Origin: a virus
Direction: 5' to 3' (one strand)
IMG/VR virus record: IMGVR_UViG_3300033145_001136
Span: 1-64,000 of that record
Length of the DNA stretch: 64,000 nucleotides
The notes beneath the pieces were generated by a model. That model saw only the letters and a list, made by a program, of their open reading frames with translations. It ran no database searches and was not told where the DNA came from. Both the position numbers and the translations under genes were made by a program. Below are positions 10,801 to 19,174 of the stretch, piece by piece (the stretch's first letter is position 1; each line of letters starts with the position of its first letter).

Positions 10801-13800
10801 GTTTCTTAATAGGCGCGAGCATCAATTTGGAATACGCTGTATATTCCCGTACATTTAGTCTAGAGAAGAGCTTATTAAGCTGCGACAACAGTAAATCTTC
10901 ATCCATAAATATCCGGATGGCTCGTTCGTGAAATTGTTTACCACGCGTAGAAATCCCAACAAGCCCCAATATCCTACGTATTGTCCTTGCTGCCTGTCTT
11001 TGTTCTTCAGTTGTACGAAACAGCGACGTATTTGCAAATGCATCTTCTATCATTTTCTGAAACATCGAGGTGGCTGGATCTAATATACTAACAATGCTTC
11101 TACGTCGCATGGCCACAGGGGCCAGTTTCATTTCTGCTTCCAATAATTCTTTAGCTGACCGCAATCGCTTACGAGATAGACTAGTAGGTTCTATAATCTG
11201 CGCAACCATATGTTCTCTGCTAATTCGGCTAATATCAATTAAACTCTCGATTTCGGAAGCATCAAGTAATCTACTACTCATATCAAATATGGCAATGTTG
11301 TGCTTGCGCGCATACTCAAATATTTCTCTATCACTCATCCTTGCTAGTTGTGTTTCTGTCGGCAAGGTCTTTATTCGCCTATTAATAATCCGCAACATAG
11401 CGGCCTTACCATCTTCTGTAGACGAAATTTCTGAAAATAGGTTCTCGGCTCCCTCCCTTAATACTCGCGTATTAATTAACTCTGGATGTAAACGATCTTT
11501 TTGTATTTCCGCAAATGTTGCTTCCACCTTAGCTAACATAGTTCTTTTAATCTGCTTCTCTATGTCTCTACTTCCCAATTTTAATTTATTAAATGCGTCT
11601 CTGCTAATGCCACGCCCTATTGCTACCCGTTCGTCGCCTACTATTTCACCTATTTCATCCGCATAAAGAAGCAATTTCTTCATGTCGTCTGGGGCTACAT
11701 CGTCTTCAAATACCCTATATAATTTCTTTGTGAACCGCTCACGATCGGCCATGATTCTTTTAAGATTATCTTGTTCTATTTTAATGTCCGATTTTAGTTT
11801 CGCAACTGTGGCTTTAGTTGTACTATCTGGTGCATCCTGTATGTACCGAGCCATTTGTGCTTTAGTCTCAGCAATTGTTTCATTAATAAGCTGTATGTCC
11901 CTATCATGCGTAGCTAGTTGTATTATGTCATCTCGCAATGTTTGCCATTTAATTATGCGCTGGATTTCTGATCTACCCATAAGATCTTCTACAAAATCTT
12001 TCGGAGACAATTGTACAAGATTGTCCACCAACATCAATCGCGCTACGATCTCCTCGTCCAGAAGCTGGACTAGATTTGCCTCAATAGTCTTATCATTAAT
12101 GCGTCTCATGCCCGCAATAAGACGATTCTTCTCTATCCCATATGCCCTAGAATGCTCCTGGAAATTATCCAATATGCTGATATAGTAGTTATGTGGTGCG
12201 AATAATTCGTCCTCCAATAATAGTAGTAACGCCTGCTGCTGTCTGAATATGTCAGTACCGTCTTGTATTTTCGTCAACATACTTTGTGTATAATCAAGCA
12301 TCTTACCTTGTAAGGCCGGTTTATCTATTTTCTCCACATATGTACGAAGTGCCTTAATACGCTGATCTAGTTGTAAAACTATGCGCTGTTGTAAAAGTTG
12401 TAATTCACCAATGTCTTTAACAGGGATTAATTTACGTGCAATTAATTCATCCAAATCACCAACAATAGCCGTAGAATCTGCTGTTAGCTTAGCCCGTAAT
12501 TCAGTAATTTTACTAACGTCCGCTGTTTTTGCTATGTCGTCCAGTATAATCAAAACATCTGTTTTTAGTGTATCTAGTGTAACCGTACGAACTGCATTTA
12601 TCCGCTTAACAATTTCTGTACGTAACTCCCGCTCTTTCTTTAGGGCATTAAATTTTTTAAGTAGCTGTTCAACACCAGCAAAATCTTGCTTAGCATATGC
12701 ATATCGTATTTGCCTAGATAAACGATCTAGTTTATTAAAGTGTGGCTCAATTACCTCATCCACCAACCCTCGAAGATCTCCACGCGTAAGCAATTGGATA
12801 GATTTCTTCCATTTGCCGATATCTTGCTTCCATTTATCCTTTATCGCATCCATATTACGTAAAGCGTGCCATTGCACCATAGATGCACGGAATTTTTCAT
12901 ATGCTAATGCTGGCATGGTCTCCACAGCGATTGTTTCTGCAACCGGAATATCGACCCCGAGATCAATTAATGCCGCAACCGTATCCTTAAGCGATAATTT
13001 TGAACTAATATCATGCGATTGCGCCAAGCGATCGATAACACGTTTCTGCAACACATCCGTTACAACTACCTCACGCCGCATCGCCGAAAAATGTTCCAAA
13101 TCTACAAAACGGATGGCGCTCCGAAATTCTGCGAGATTTGTCGAAAGATCTGCCGCTAATGCCGATCTGAGCTCGAGCAATGAGATTTGCTCTAGGCCAC
13201 GAATCGTCGAAATCCCCGACCGCCCCGCCATCACCCGAATCTGAAAATCATCCAGCTCCGCCAATACGGCCTTCAGATCATCTACTCCCATCCGATTTAG
13301 TGCCGAGGTTCGCTGCGGCATAATGTCAAAGAAATCAAACCCACTATCTATAAGATCTTCAATATGTGCTTGCACCGCAATGTCTGGGACTGTTTTTAAA
13401 GCTCCTCGTAATTTCCCGAGTTTTATAAATCGCTCTGGTAGTTTTGTAATGCGCCAATCATACCACGCTTGTCTAAGTTTATTCTGTACTACGATCCGTT
13501 GTTCAGCTATGGCTTTTTCAAATGCGTAATCTTTGTGTAACCCTTGTGCTATCGCTAATTTATGTTCCATAAATGGGTCAAACTTGATGCGAATCTGTTT
13601 TGTTCTCGGCTCGTACTTCTTGACAAATACACCAGTTTCCTTATCATATACAGAATGTGGTTGTGCCCTCCAGTATTTGGTGGGCATAGTATTGGCGGTA
13701 CGATCAAGCACACGTGTAAATTCTAGCAAGTCTTGAGAAGTAGTTGCTTTCGGATCGACAATCGACATATCAACAATATCATAGATGTGTGAAGGCAAAT

Positions 13801-16800
13801 CTTTTGGCGAGTATTTATAAGCTGGTACAGGACGAAGCAACGCTATTTTCGGACGTCGCTCATATTTTGGTACAGGGCGCACATCACCAGACACTGCTGG
13901 TTCATATATTTCATCCAAAAGAAATCCGCTAATCTTTGCTTCTGCGCTCGCAAACCCCACCCCACGCTCTGAAAATCTTTCTATCAACCCAGTTCTGCTG
14001 CGGAATTTCGGATCTTTCAGGATTCGTGCGATACGTTCCTTATCCTTATCTGCCAAAAATAAATCATATACCAAATGCTGGTCATCTTTGCCAAGTATAG
14101 CCAATGCGCCAATATCAGGCGGATTCGTTGGCCCCAATACCAATAACCCATTTAACTGCTCAATTGGCATCTTGTTCAATTTTTGAATCGGAATTTCTGG
14201 ATAAGCCAAGCGCGCTTTCGCAAGTAAAAACTGATAACGATGCCCAGTCAAGTTTTTCGACCGTACAAATCCAACTCGTTTTGACAACTGCTCTTGAACT
14301 CGCGCATCTTCAGCAGTAAATATCAGGTCTGAAAACGCCAATATCTCATCCTGTACAGATTTATATGTATCTACAAGAACGTTGTCGATAGCTGTCCGAT
14401 ATTCATGAATCGCAATGTCTACTTCTTCTGGCGTAGCAAATGTACCCCCGTATGTAATTAGTGGCTGTGTTTTTCGCACAATCTCCGATTGAAGAACAAC
14501 AGACATTTTTGGAGTAGGCCTAATCCCTTCTCCAGGAACCGCATCGTAGAAAATGTCTGCGGATTCATAAAATTTTAGTGTACCATCTGAGAAAGGGCCA
14601 TGTTTCTTAGTAAGTATATCATCTTCTAAACGATATCTGTCTTTTCCAAGGATTGGTTCGTGACTATATCTATCCGGTATATAGTGTTCAAATTCTGTTT
14701 CGACAATCATTTTAACACCATGATTGATTTTATCACCATCATATGTTAGATACGGACTTCGCTCTATATCTGAATATTCCGTAGTAGCGCTCAACCGTTT
14801 CATAACTTGATCTAACTTATCTTCTGCTTCACGTACGTCTGCCCACGCAGCACCGCCAGTATCTCGTGCAATATTGGTTAACCTCTGCACCTCCTGATGT
14901 ATAGTCTGCATCTGGTCCCGTAATTCTTTTTCAATAATATAGCTTGGACCAGTACCAAAATTAAATTCCTGCCTCGCTACCACCTCTGCCTCATGCAACA
15001 TCTTACCAAATAAATCCGGATTCTGTCCTGGTTGCCGCTCAGCAAGTGCAGCAATTCTATAATCTACCCTGGGACCGGGGCCATCGTCAGGAAACATGAA
15101 GAATGCAGATTGCGCACCTTCCGGCAACACTGGAATCCCATATTTCTCTATCATGCTATAATGCATACCTAATGGCGCTGTGCTCTGGATTTCTGGTTTA
15201 CCCAAAATCGTAGTAACTAATTCATCAGCTATATTGCGCCATTCATATGGGACTCTGACTGTACGAACATCATCAGGGGCATACGCAATCACCATATAAG
15301 CTGGTCTAACTGCCTCTGCATTAGTACGTGGTGCTCGTACCCCATCCACAAACATATCCATAGGGCGATTAGCCATTTCGATGCTACGTTCTATCTCTAT
15401 AACTGCATCGTTAAGTATTTGCTTTGATCTGGCCTGTGCTTCAACCAATGGCCCTAACTGATGATCAACTATTCTGGCATAATCCATCTGTGGACCAAAT
15501 GGATCTGGCGATGCGCCGAGTAATTGTATTGCCTGATCTACCGCCTCTTTATATTCGGGCGTATGTGGCGCAAGTATGCTTATACGTTCCATTATCACAC
15601 CGACCTCATCTAAAACACTCGCTGCCTCCTCTCTACGTAGCCGTAGATCTGCTTGTAAAGCTTCTAATCGCGTCAATACAGTCTGTCTACGTAGCTCATT
15701 ACGCCCGGCAGAAACCTCGCGTAACCTGGCTGCGTCCGCAAATGCAGATACTGTTTCTATTGGAATGCCACGATATAGTTGGTATGAGTCCGATGCCTTA
15801 GTTACTAGTTTATTTATGTGACTACGTTCTGTCTGTGTCTCAGAGATTAGTCGTTTTGTATTGAGAATCTCTGAATTCACTATCCGCGATTTATCTTCTA
15901 TTGCAATCAACCTATTTTTATACCGCGCCATATCTCGTAATTCTGGCTGTGCTTCAAATTTTGCCAATATTTCTGCGCGCTCATTAATTAAGTTTGTTAG
16001 TTCGTCTTCTGCGCTAGCTAATTCGGTCTGTGCCAATTGTAATCGCGAATCAAGCGCTGCCCCCTGCTCTGTGATTTCGTCAAGATTGTCTTTAAGACGA
16101 GTGGCATCCTCTAACATTTGTACACCAGCAACTCGCTCCGATACCTCTTGTCTCTTATTAACGGTAGTTACAATTGTATCCCAAAAATCACGCTCTACTG
16201 CAGCGACTTCATGCTTAAGTTCCCATTCATCAAGCGCAATGTGTAATTCCTTTAACTTTATTGGATCTTTTTCAATTGCAATTTGGTGTTGTAGTTCAGT
16301 AATTTTCTCCGATGCTCTAATATAGATGTTTAGCGGCCCTGCCTCCGGATCTGTTAGCCTACTCTGTATTAGCTCCCGCGTAATTGGTGTATTGGTTGAC
16401 CTAGCCCTACGCACCATGTCCTTAAATACTACTTCTCGTTGATCAAGAAGTCGGTTTTCTAATTGACGCCATCGAATAAGTAATTCCTGCTTAACTTGTG
16501 GTCTTGTTTCTAATGCCATCGCTGCTTGTACGGTCTTAAATTCGTGATATGTGGGCCGCACCAAGGTTTCAAGACGATATCTTGCCTCTTCAAACAATCC
16601 TTCCATATGAATATCGTCTAATCTTCGATATTTAATTTCTAATCCCTCATCTGCCTCATTTATAATACGATTGAATCTATCTACTAAATAAGTATGTCGC
16701 TGAGCAATATGGTCATGTACACTAGGTACGGTCTCCCCACCAATGTTAAGCCTGCCTAATGGGCCATCCGGGATCTCATTAATCCATATGGATTCTGCAA

Positions 16801-19174
16801 GTGATACCTGGCGTGCCGCAGCTTCTGGAATAATACGAGTCCGTACCATCTTGTCATCAACATAATGTGCAAGGTGTAATTCTGGAATATAATCTATGTC
16901 CGATAATATCAATATCTGTTCATGAACCGGTATTTTCGTATCGCGTAGTTCCTTAGCCAATAATTCAGACACCACAATCTTCCCATGCCCCTCTACTTCA
17001 CGCAATATGCGCCATTCTTTATTGAATTGTATGCGCACAAGCCGTTCATACTCTTCCCGCGTAACGGCTCTCCATTCCTCTTTCTTCATCGGATCGAGTT
17101 TATATCCAAGATTTCTGAGCCGTCGCTGGATTTCTACCTGCCGTTTTTCAATCTTAACAAGCTGCCGTTCTTCAGGAACTGTTAAGTCAATCACGCCAAC
17201 CCGCAATTGCTCTCTAAATGGTTCTGCTTCTATGTCCAGATTTAAAAATTCGTTGTTCATGTCTGCAAGCACACCACGAAATGCATCCGGGTCGACCGGA
17301 AACATCTTAGCCCCTTCAACCTCTTCAAGTGCATTAAACGCCACATCTATTGCTTCTTGTGACTTAATAATTGATGCATAATAATGCCCATTTGCCATTG
17401 ATATCGACAAATCCGAAGCATCCGTGATAACGTCACGAACTTTTTTGAACTCTTCAAGTGTGATAACGTCTATTTCATAACGAAGCTGCATTAACATATG
17501 TTCAAGTTTGCTAATATATGTTGGTGATGTCGCCTTTGATAAAGCACGCTCAACCTTTACGATGTCTGTCTCAGTATCTGCTACCCGAGACGCCCATACT
17601 AGCATCATTTGTTTTGCATCTGCCTCTGGTAGGATCTTTGTATTGGCCTCCATAACTTTTTGCATCACTGCAGTTCTATCTCGCACTGATACAAACTGTG
17701 TTTTCAAATTATCAATTTTATCTGGTTCTACACCGGCACGTATCAGTAATTCTAAGTCGTGTAGTCTAGCATCTTTTGTAGTATATGTATGTTCTACAAC
17801 CATGATTTCTGGTTTATTATCGAAACGCCCAACGCCCAGCATATTTCCATGTGCGTGTGCGTGCCTATATGTAGATGGCTCACGCGCAGCAACATCCGCA
17901 AATGGGGCAATAGATACACGCCTATCCGCTGGACTTACTTTCTTATTTACTTCCAATTCTTCTATACGTGCGCTTAGTAGCGCACGTTCATTCTCTATTG
18001 CTTCTGATGCCATATCTGTAATGCGTGACGGATCTAGGCCAAATTCAGAAGCGATCCTATTCACATCTTTTTCTGCGACCAACTGCTCAAATAATTTTAA
18101 TCGTTTCTTAGTATTGCTCAATGCAGGTTCGTAATGTTTTGCCCCAAGTGCGATGATCTCATCTGTTGTTGATAAGTCGTCTATTCGATCACGTAACTGC
18201 GCAATGTGCAAGTTTAGAAATTCATTATTTACATCCACGGCTGCAATATTAAATTCTTGCAATTGTTGTCTGGCAAGTTTAAGTTGCCCCTTATCAAAAG
18301 CTTGCTCTTTTATAGCAACGACAGAATCCAGACGCTCTTGTAAAGCCCTACGCCAATCCTGTCTTATGCGCTCAATCGTGATATGTTGGAATGAAGCCCA
18401 TTTCGAAGTGTGTAACACCTGTACATGTTGTAATTTACCATAATCACGCGCCATTTTATATACCGTATCACTAAGATCCTGTACTGACGCATGTCCTTTC
18501 TTACCTCTAATTCTGTATGCAAGTTCAGTCTCCTCGTTCACCGCACCAAAAAAACGATCGTAGTTACCCTCGAGAAATGCCGTGTCCGCATCTTTAATAT
18601 ACTCGTATACATCATCATAGTGCCCGTTATCTGTAACAAAAGCAATTTTACTTCCCCTATACTCCATAATAAATCCAACGGGTTCGGCAACATCGTGAGA
18701 CACAACAATCGGCCTAACCACAAATTCATTATTAAGTGTAGGGATTTTTTCATATCCCTTCGTACCAGTCTTGCGAATCTTTCTGTATGGCCCCAGCCGT
18801 TCCGCCTGCTCAGGTTTTAAATTTATAAATGTCCCATCGGTAGCATGTACAATTGGCACACGTAAACCAGCTTCTGCATGGGCCTCCTGTATGCTAATAA
18901 TGCTACGGATATGATCGGAGTGTTCGTGTGTAACCCAAATGGCCTGGAGCTGTGATTCTACTATCTTTCCTCGTTCAAGCCGGATCACACCTTCTTGTTG
19001 AAGCTTACGTTTCAATACATTAGGAGAAATGCCCGCATCTATTAAAACATATCCTTCCCTTGGAATTCTAATTAACATAGCATTACCAGAAGAGGAAGAT
19101 CCCAGAGACCTAAATAAAATATGGGTATTCTTTAGCTCTTCCTTAGATACTATCCGACTTGGAGGACTAGGCAT
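4874..19174 (-). CDS. Giant 4,766-residue head-region protein: metallo-beta-lactamase + Mu gpF-like domain
   Basis: A single uninterrupted 14.3 kb frame whose ATG overlaps the end of the portal gene. Residues about 20-290 form a metallo-beta-lactamase fold of the WalJ/YycJ kind: GSSSSGNAML, VTHEHSDH (HxHxDH metal site), VVSHDVAEPVGF, FVTDNGHYDD, KGHASVQDLS and a terminal LHTSKWAS. All expected metal ligands are present. Then come about 3,300 residues of mostly helical, charged sequence with a few globular islands. Near residue 3,831 DGNTCQHCRSLAGK and near 3,859 PAHSQCRC form the zinc-like motif that ends Mu gpF/SPP1 gp7 minor head domains. Another 900 residues follow. The position after portal suits a minor head protein. 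The architecture recalls 'polyvalent' proteins packaged in the virion and delivered with the DNA. The domain calls are good; delivery and enzyme activity are inference. Confidence 0.85.
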   Translation of the reverse strand: MPSPPSRIVSKEELKNTHILFRSLGSSSSGNAMLIRIPREGYVLIDAGISPNVLKRKLQQEGVIRLERGKIVESQLQAIWVTHEHSDHIRSIISIQEAHAEAGLRVPIVHATDGTFINLKPEQAERLGPYRKIRKTGTKGYEKIPTLNNEFVVRPIVVSHDVAEPVGFIMEYRGSKIAFVTDNGHYDDVYEYIKDADTAFLEGNYDRFFGAVNEETELAYRIRGKKGHASVQDLSDTVYKMARDYGKLQHVQVLHTSKWASFQHITIERIRQDWRRALQERLDSVVAIKEQAFDKGQLKLARQQLQEFNIAAVDVNNEFLNLHIAQLRDRIDDLSTTDEIIALGAKHYEPALSNTKKRLKLFEQLVAEKDVNRIASEFGLDPSRITDMASEAIENERALLSARIEELEVNKKVSPADRRVSIAPFADVAAREPSTYRHAHAHGNMLGVGRFDNKPEIMVVEHTYTTKDARLHDLELLIRAGVEPDKIDNLKTQFVSVRDRTAVMQKVMEANTKILPEADAKQMMLVWASRVADTETDIVKVERALSKATSPTYISKLEHMLMQLRYEIDVITLEEFKKVRDVITDASDLSISMANGHYYASIIKSQEAIDVAFNALEEVEGAKMFPVDPDAFRGVLADMNNEFLNLDIEAEPFREQLRVGVIDLTVPEERQLVKIEKRQVEIQRRLRNLGYKLDPMKKEEWRAVTREEYERLVRIQFNKEWRILREVEGHGKIVVSELLAKELRDTKIPVHEQILILSDIDYIPELHLAHYVDDKMVRTRIIPEAAARQVSLAESIWINEIPDGPLGRLNIGGETVPSVHDHIAQRHTYLVDRFNRIINEADEGLEIKYRRLDDIHMEGLFEEARYRLETLVRPTYHEFKTVQAAMALETRPQVKQELLIRWRQLENRLLDQREVVFKDMVRRARSTNTPITRELIQSRLTDPEAGPLNIYIRASEKITELQHQIAIEKDPIKLKELHIALDEWELKHEVAAVERDFWDTIVTTVNKRQEVSERVAGVQMLEDATRLKDNLDEITEQGAALDSRLQLAQTELASAEDELTNLINERAEILAKFEAQPELRDMARYKNRLIAIEDKSRIVNSEILNTKRLISETQTERSHINKLVTKASDSYQLYRGIPIETVSAFADAARLREVSAGRNELRRQTVLTRLEALQADLRLRREEAASVLDEVGVIMERISILAPHTPEYKEAVDQAIQLLGASPDPFGPQMDYARIVDHQLGPLVEAQARSKQILNDAVIEIERSIEMANRPMDMFVDGVRAPRTNAEAVRPAYMVIAYAPDDVRTVRVPYEWRNIADELVTTILGKPEIQSTAPLGMHYSMIEKYGIPVLPEGAQSAFFMFPDDGPGPRVDYRIAALAERQPGQNPDLFGKMLHEAEVVARQEFNFGTGPSYIIEKELRDQMQTIHQEVQRLTNIARDTGGAAWADVREAEDKLDQVMKRLSATTEYSDIERSPYLTYDGDKINHGVKMIVETEFEHYIPDRYSHEPILGKDRYRLEDDILTKKHGPFSDGTLKFYESADIFYDAVPGEGIRPTPKMSVVLQSEIVRKTQPLITYGGTFATPEEVDIAIHEYRTAIDNVLVDTYKSVQDEILAFSDLIFTAEDARVQEQLSKRVGFVRSKNLTGHRYQFLLAKARLAYPEIPIQKLNKMPIEQLNGLLVLGPTNPPDIGALAILGKDDQHLVYDLFLADKDKERIARILKDPKFRSRTGLIERFSERGVGFASAEAKISGFLLDEIYEPAVSGDVRPVPKYERRPKIALLRPVPAYKYSPKDLPSHIYDIVDMSIVDPKATTSQDLLEFTRVLDRTANTMPTKYWRAQPHSVYDKETGVFVKKYEPRTKQIRIKFDPFMEHKLAIAQGLHKDYAFEKAIAEQRIVVQNKLRQAWYDWRITKLPERFIKLGKLRGALKTVPDIAVQAHIEDLIDSGFDFFDIMPQRTSALNRMGVDDLKAVLAELDDFQIRVMAGRSGISTIRGLEQISLLELRSALAADLSTNLAEFRSAIRFVDLEHFSAMRREVVVTDVLQKRVIDRLAQSHDISSKLSLKDTVAALIDLGVDIPVAETIAVETMPALAYEKFRASMVQWHALRNMDAIKDKWKQDIGKWKKSIQLLTRGDLRGLVDEVIEPHFNKLDRLSRQIRYAYAKQDFAGVEQLLKKFNALKKERELRTEIVKRINAVRTVTLDTLKTDVLIILDDIAKTADVSKITELRAKLTADSTAIVGDLDELIARKLIPVKDIGELQLLQQRIVLQLDQRIKALRTYVEKIDKPALQGKMLDYTQSMLTKIQDGTDIFRQQQALLLLLEDELFAPHNYYISILDNFQEHSRAYGIEKNRLIAGMRRINDKTIEANLVQLLDEEIVARLMLVDNLVQLSPKDFVEDLMGRSEIQRIIKWQTLRDDIIQLATHDRDIQLINETIAETKAQMARYIQDAPDSTTKATVAKLKSDIKIEQDNLKRIMADRERFTKKLYRVFEDDVAPDDMKKLLLYADEIGEIVGDERVAIGRGISRDAFNKLKLGSRDIEKQIKRTMLAKVEATFAEIQKDRLHPELINTRVLREGAENLFSEISSTEDGKAAMLRIINRRIKTLPTETQLARMSDREIFEYARKHNIAIFDMSSRLLDASEIESLIDISRISREHMVAQIIEPTSLSRKRLRSAKELLEAEMKLAPVAMRRRSIVSILDPATSMFQKMIEDAFANTSLFRTTEEQRQAARTIRRILGLVGISTRGKQFHERAIRIFMDEDLLLSQLNKLFSRLNVREYTAYSKLMLAPIKKLHGTVVSITRADKLLGDLIRLPEKDLKAWGLKLMRGELQLNLGPVKVKSLVTEQFVKTDAIGTFKLYLTEDGKLRVVHDIINAAGVQTHPTYRKSIIGGPRVLASLYKDGDWLVPKYLPGVRDSVGASALLRPTGWQFGFSENAFARITKAGMERGVRRIGLSVEGRAYISAIERVKKVQDIYKTVARPEQLQRARDIMTWVTKGDPYGYEVMLKVESKETLKKFIQTTKDPQTNERRMLSRVRGRINKLTKTEMIDIIMDEYPGADYAKEFYKVSKWRAVLTRNEEGKGLLDALENMDKVRREWVKSYQAQGVEADFVFRQTQHLVEPIKDPTMRRATASLNKQLDDLDFERGVQKMSNETMRKQYHMVREQLATAQAKYGKFVESSEHATILARLKEIRAMPSKQVNLIEYEKLIQRLQEVRGLESNIDRLSRRMTIVRDELYAAYPYEKYRELLTSSRARLDDELASLQHRMRTHEDIIKFLSRLQAPDNAVVDLKLFKFDDKLGEWVIDYETKSAPRAKAMWRMNPDMTLEQKLRQISVTAERRPELYDRVETQITRKMQQLAKLQEQLMSIQDDIAEEQVWIDKHYGKTRFRLTPDRIREIENKTAKLSKREAPILKQIKDLEHGIASGYNDLRELAPEQWWATWAKSIVDDVEHLTGISWTQWQIKGVNNIRYTKFSDIKVQTDTIKKFFNELNGMQSRLATIDAQIKLLEEEFISIEKHEAKFGLHTETDRRARIDELVRAREQAVLDYSLQKTRVADKETWLAIRMMYAINKLDEIVEPAWSSLVKLLRATLSPFTEAQIQAFVEFAELYGDAVYRDLRAIQAFDRLKKDVVDVLGGKLPRRWIAYDMPKIEPWSKRWVRATAKGIDGGITARMSGSVEDAMGRMYRAITKIHGQDVEALLPGIRLTVDPKLLEARVARINDYVNIAGLPVDTYWKNIEIQRGFSVLDMVDKLERDIKDGKAVTTAIDDLIRSFMDQEDGKVLVKGINPRMQAEILAKDISYAGANLALEDFYQQNNDVFEKVKRITILDGNTCQHCRSLAGKTYLLEEPRPAIPAHSQCRCLYVGILVSLHELRLIGLDTKQIDELSRIVPTYEPKKHRMKPIRIIGLEDLDRMYDEEERDKVSHQWLAWAIRKNPGDQNDILGPSKAATLRSGLFGGAEDRKNKLQKAGIAARIAGAMTKDYAIEYSKAWGRESLRTYAKQMLTRSVLRKLPFGPAVIPQVPNPFKIAQEMLMNPASRSRILERAGRSPASQTVEDVIRLAQASNVTNLKQRLLQTVTGLHKFGFGSKDVGFEKASKMFTDKYPDLPFTEEIYGNLVRYLEDNPPETAMHMALRDSGFDMARDVADDSGATSWVRAIMTPHPFDALAIAVAEQVPVIPAITLLEAESIIITNTGETLTGAKAIDRIYDYLKRVLGRTPNPDEIEDVIWNGTRSATTEGFKGQLTHKKAALDSGLAHKQQFRGWEEIMEQNEEARSYLVKISDGYVSGHEPSLEEISDQGLRMMLTHRRRALGTEGQIDLPVFGADYQSRALADVFDEQIDRLWHNMTPEAQARLFDELDPKFTELIGRRIGSILDETQIPVAENPELTRITNLPRYVAGKKHDITVAITDTGEMYGINEYTLTDMAIMAKAHEVEKYLERTRAIVGMNKPEVIDRLTRMATPEPATGWDKLPIGDLVQILRDRERSLYHEQIARIFSQSNKEKLAAELLAQKLPNISKARLGQAAGDWKVAQGKLPKAIRMSFVREGKPTLIKIRSPYEKIDYQYQELNKLSEPKLWNLLIDNGVPQDMIQGMNKQELRYMVRDFGRLKTELELELLSRGDNISFGMLQRVFRTSGINRIAVDALDREALWAKKLIKLRTPDRADQLVRGSLARDTNTVLHTQTIIEEVVRKYAESGQLTSRFDPKRILANVNKIIEDGHSHRQYGWIDKDIASTLVVDAATDSFYPEVVAYVQQTMAQVLREYM

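Noticed and set aside
12381-13244. Plus-strand open frame of 287 codons inside the giant gene
   Set aside because: It is an antisense shadow of the 4,766-residue frame: Ser/Arg/Ile-rich, no ribosome site, no recognisable motif. The same holds for the other plus-strand frames across 5-19 kb.
15424-18134. Cluster of plus-strand frames antisense to the giant gene
   Set aside because: Overlapping, low-complexity translations in two frames at once, typical of codon bias on the opposite strand. No plus-strand gene in the window has a supporting ribosome site.
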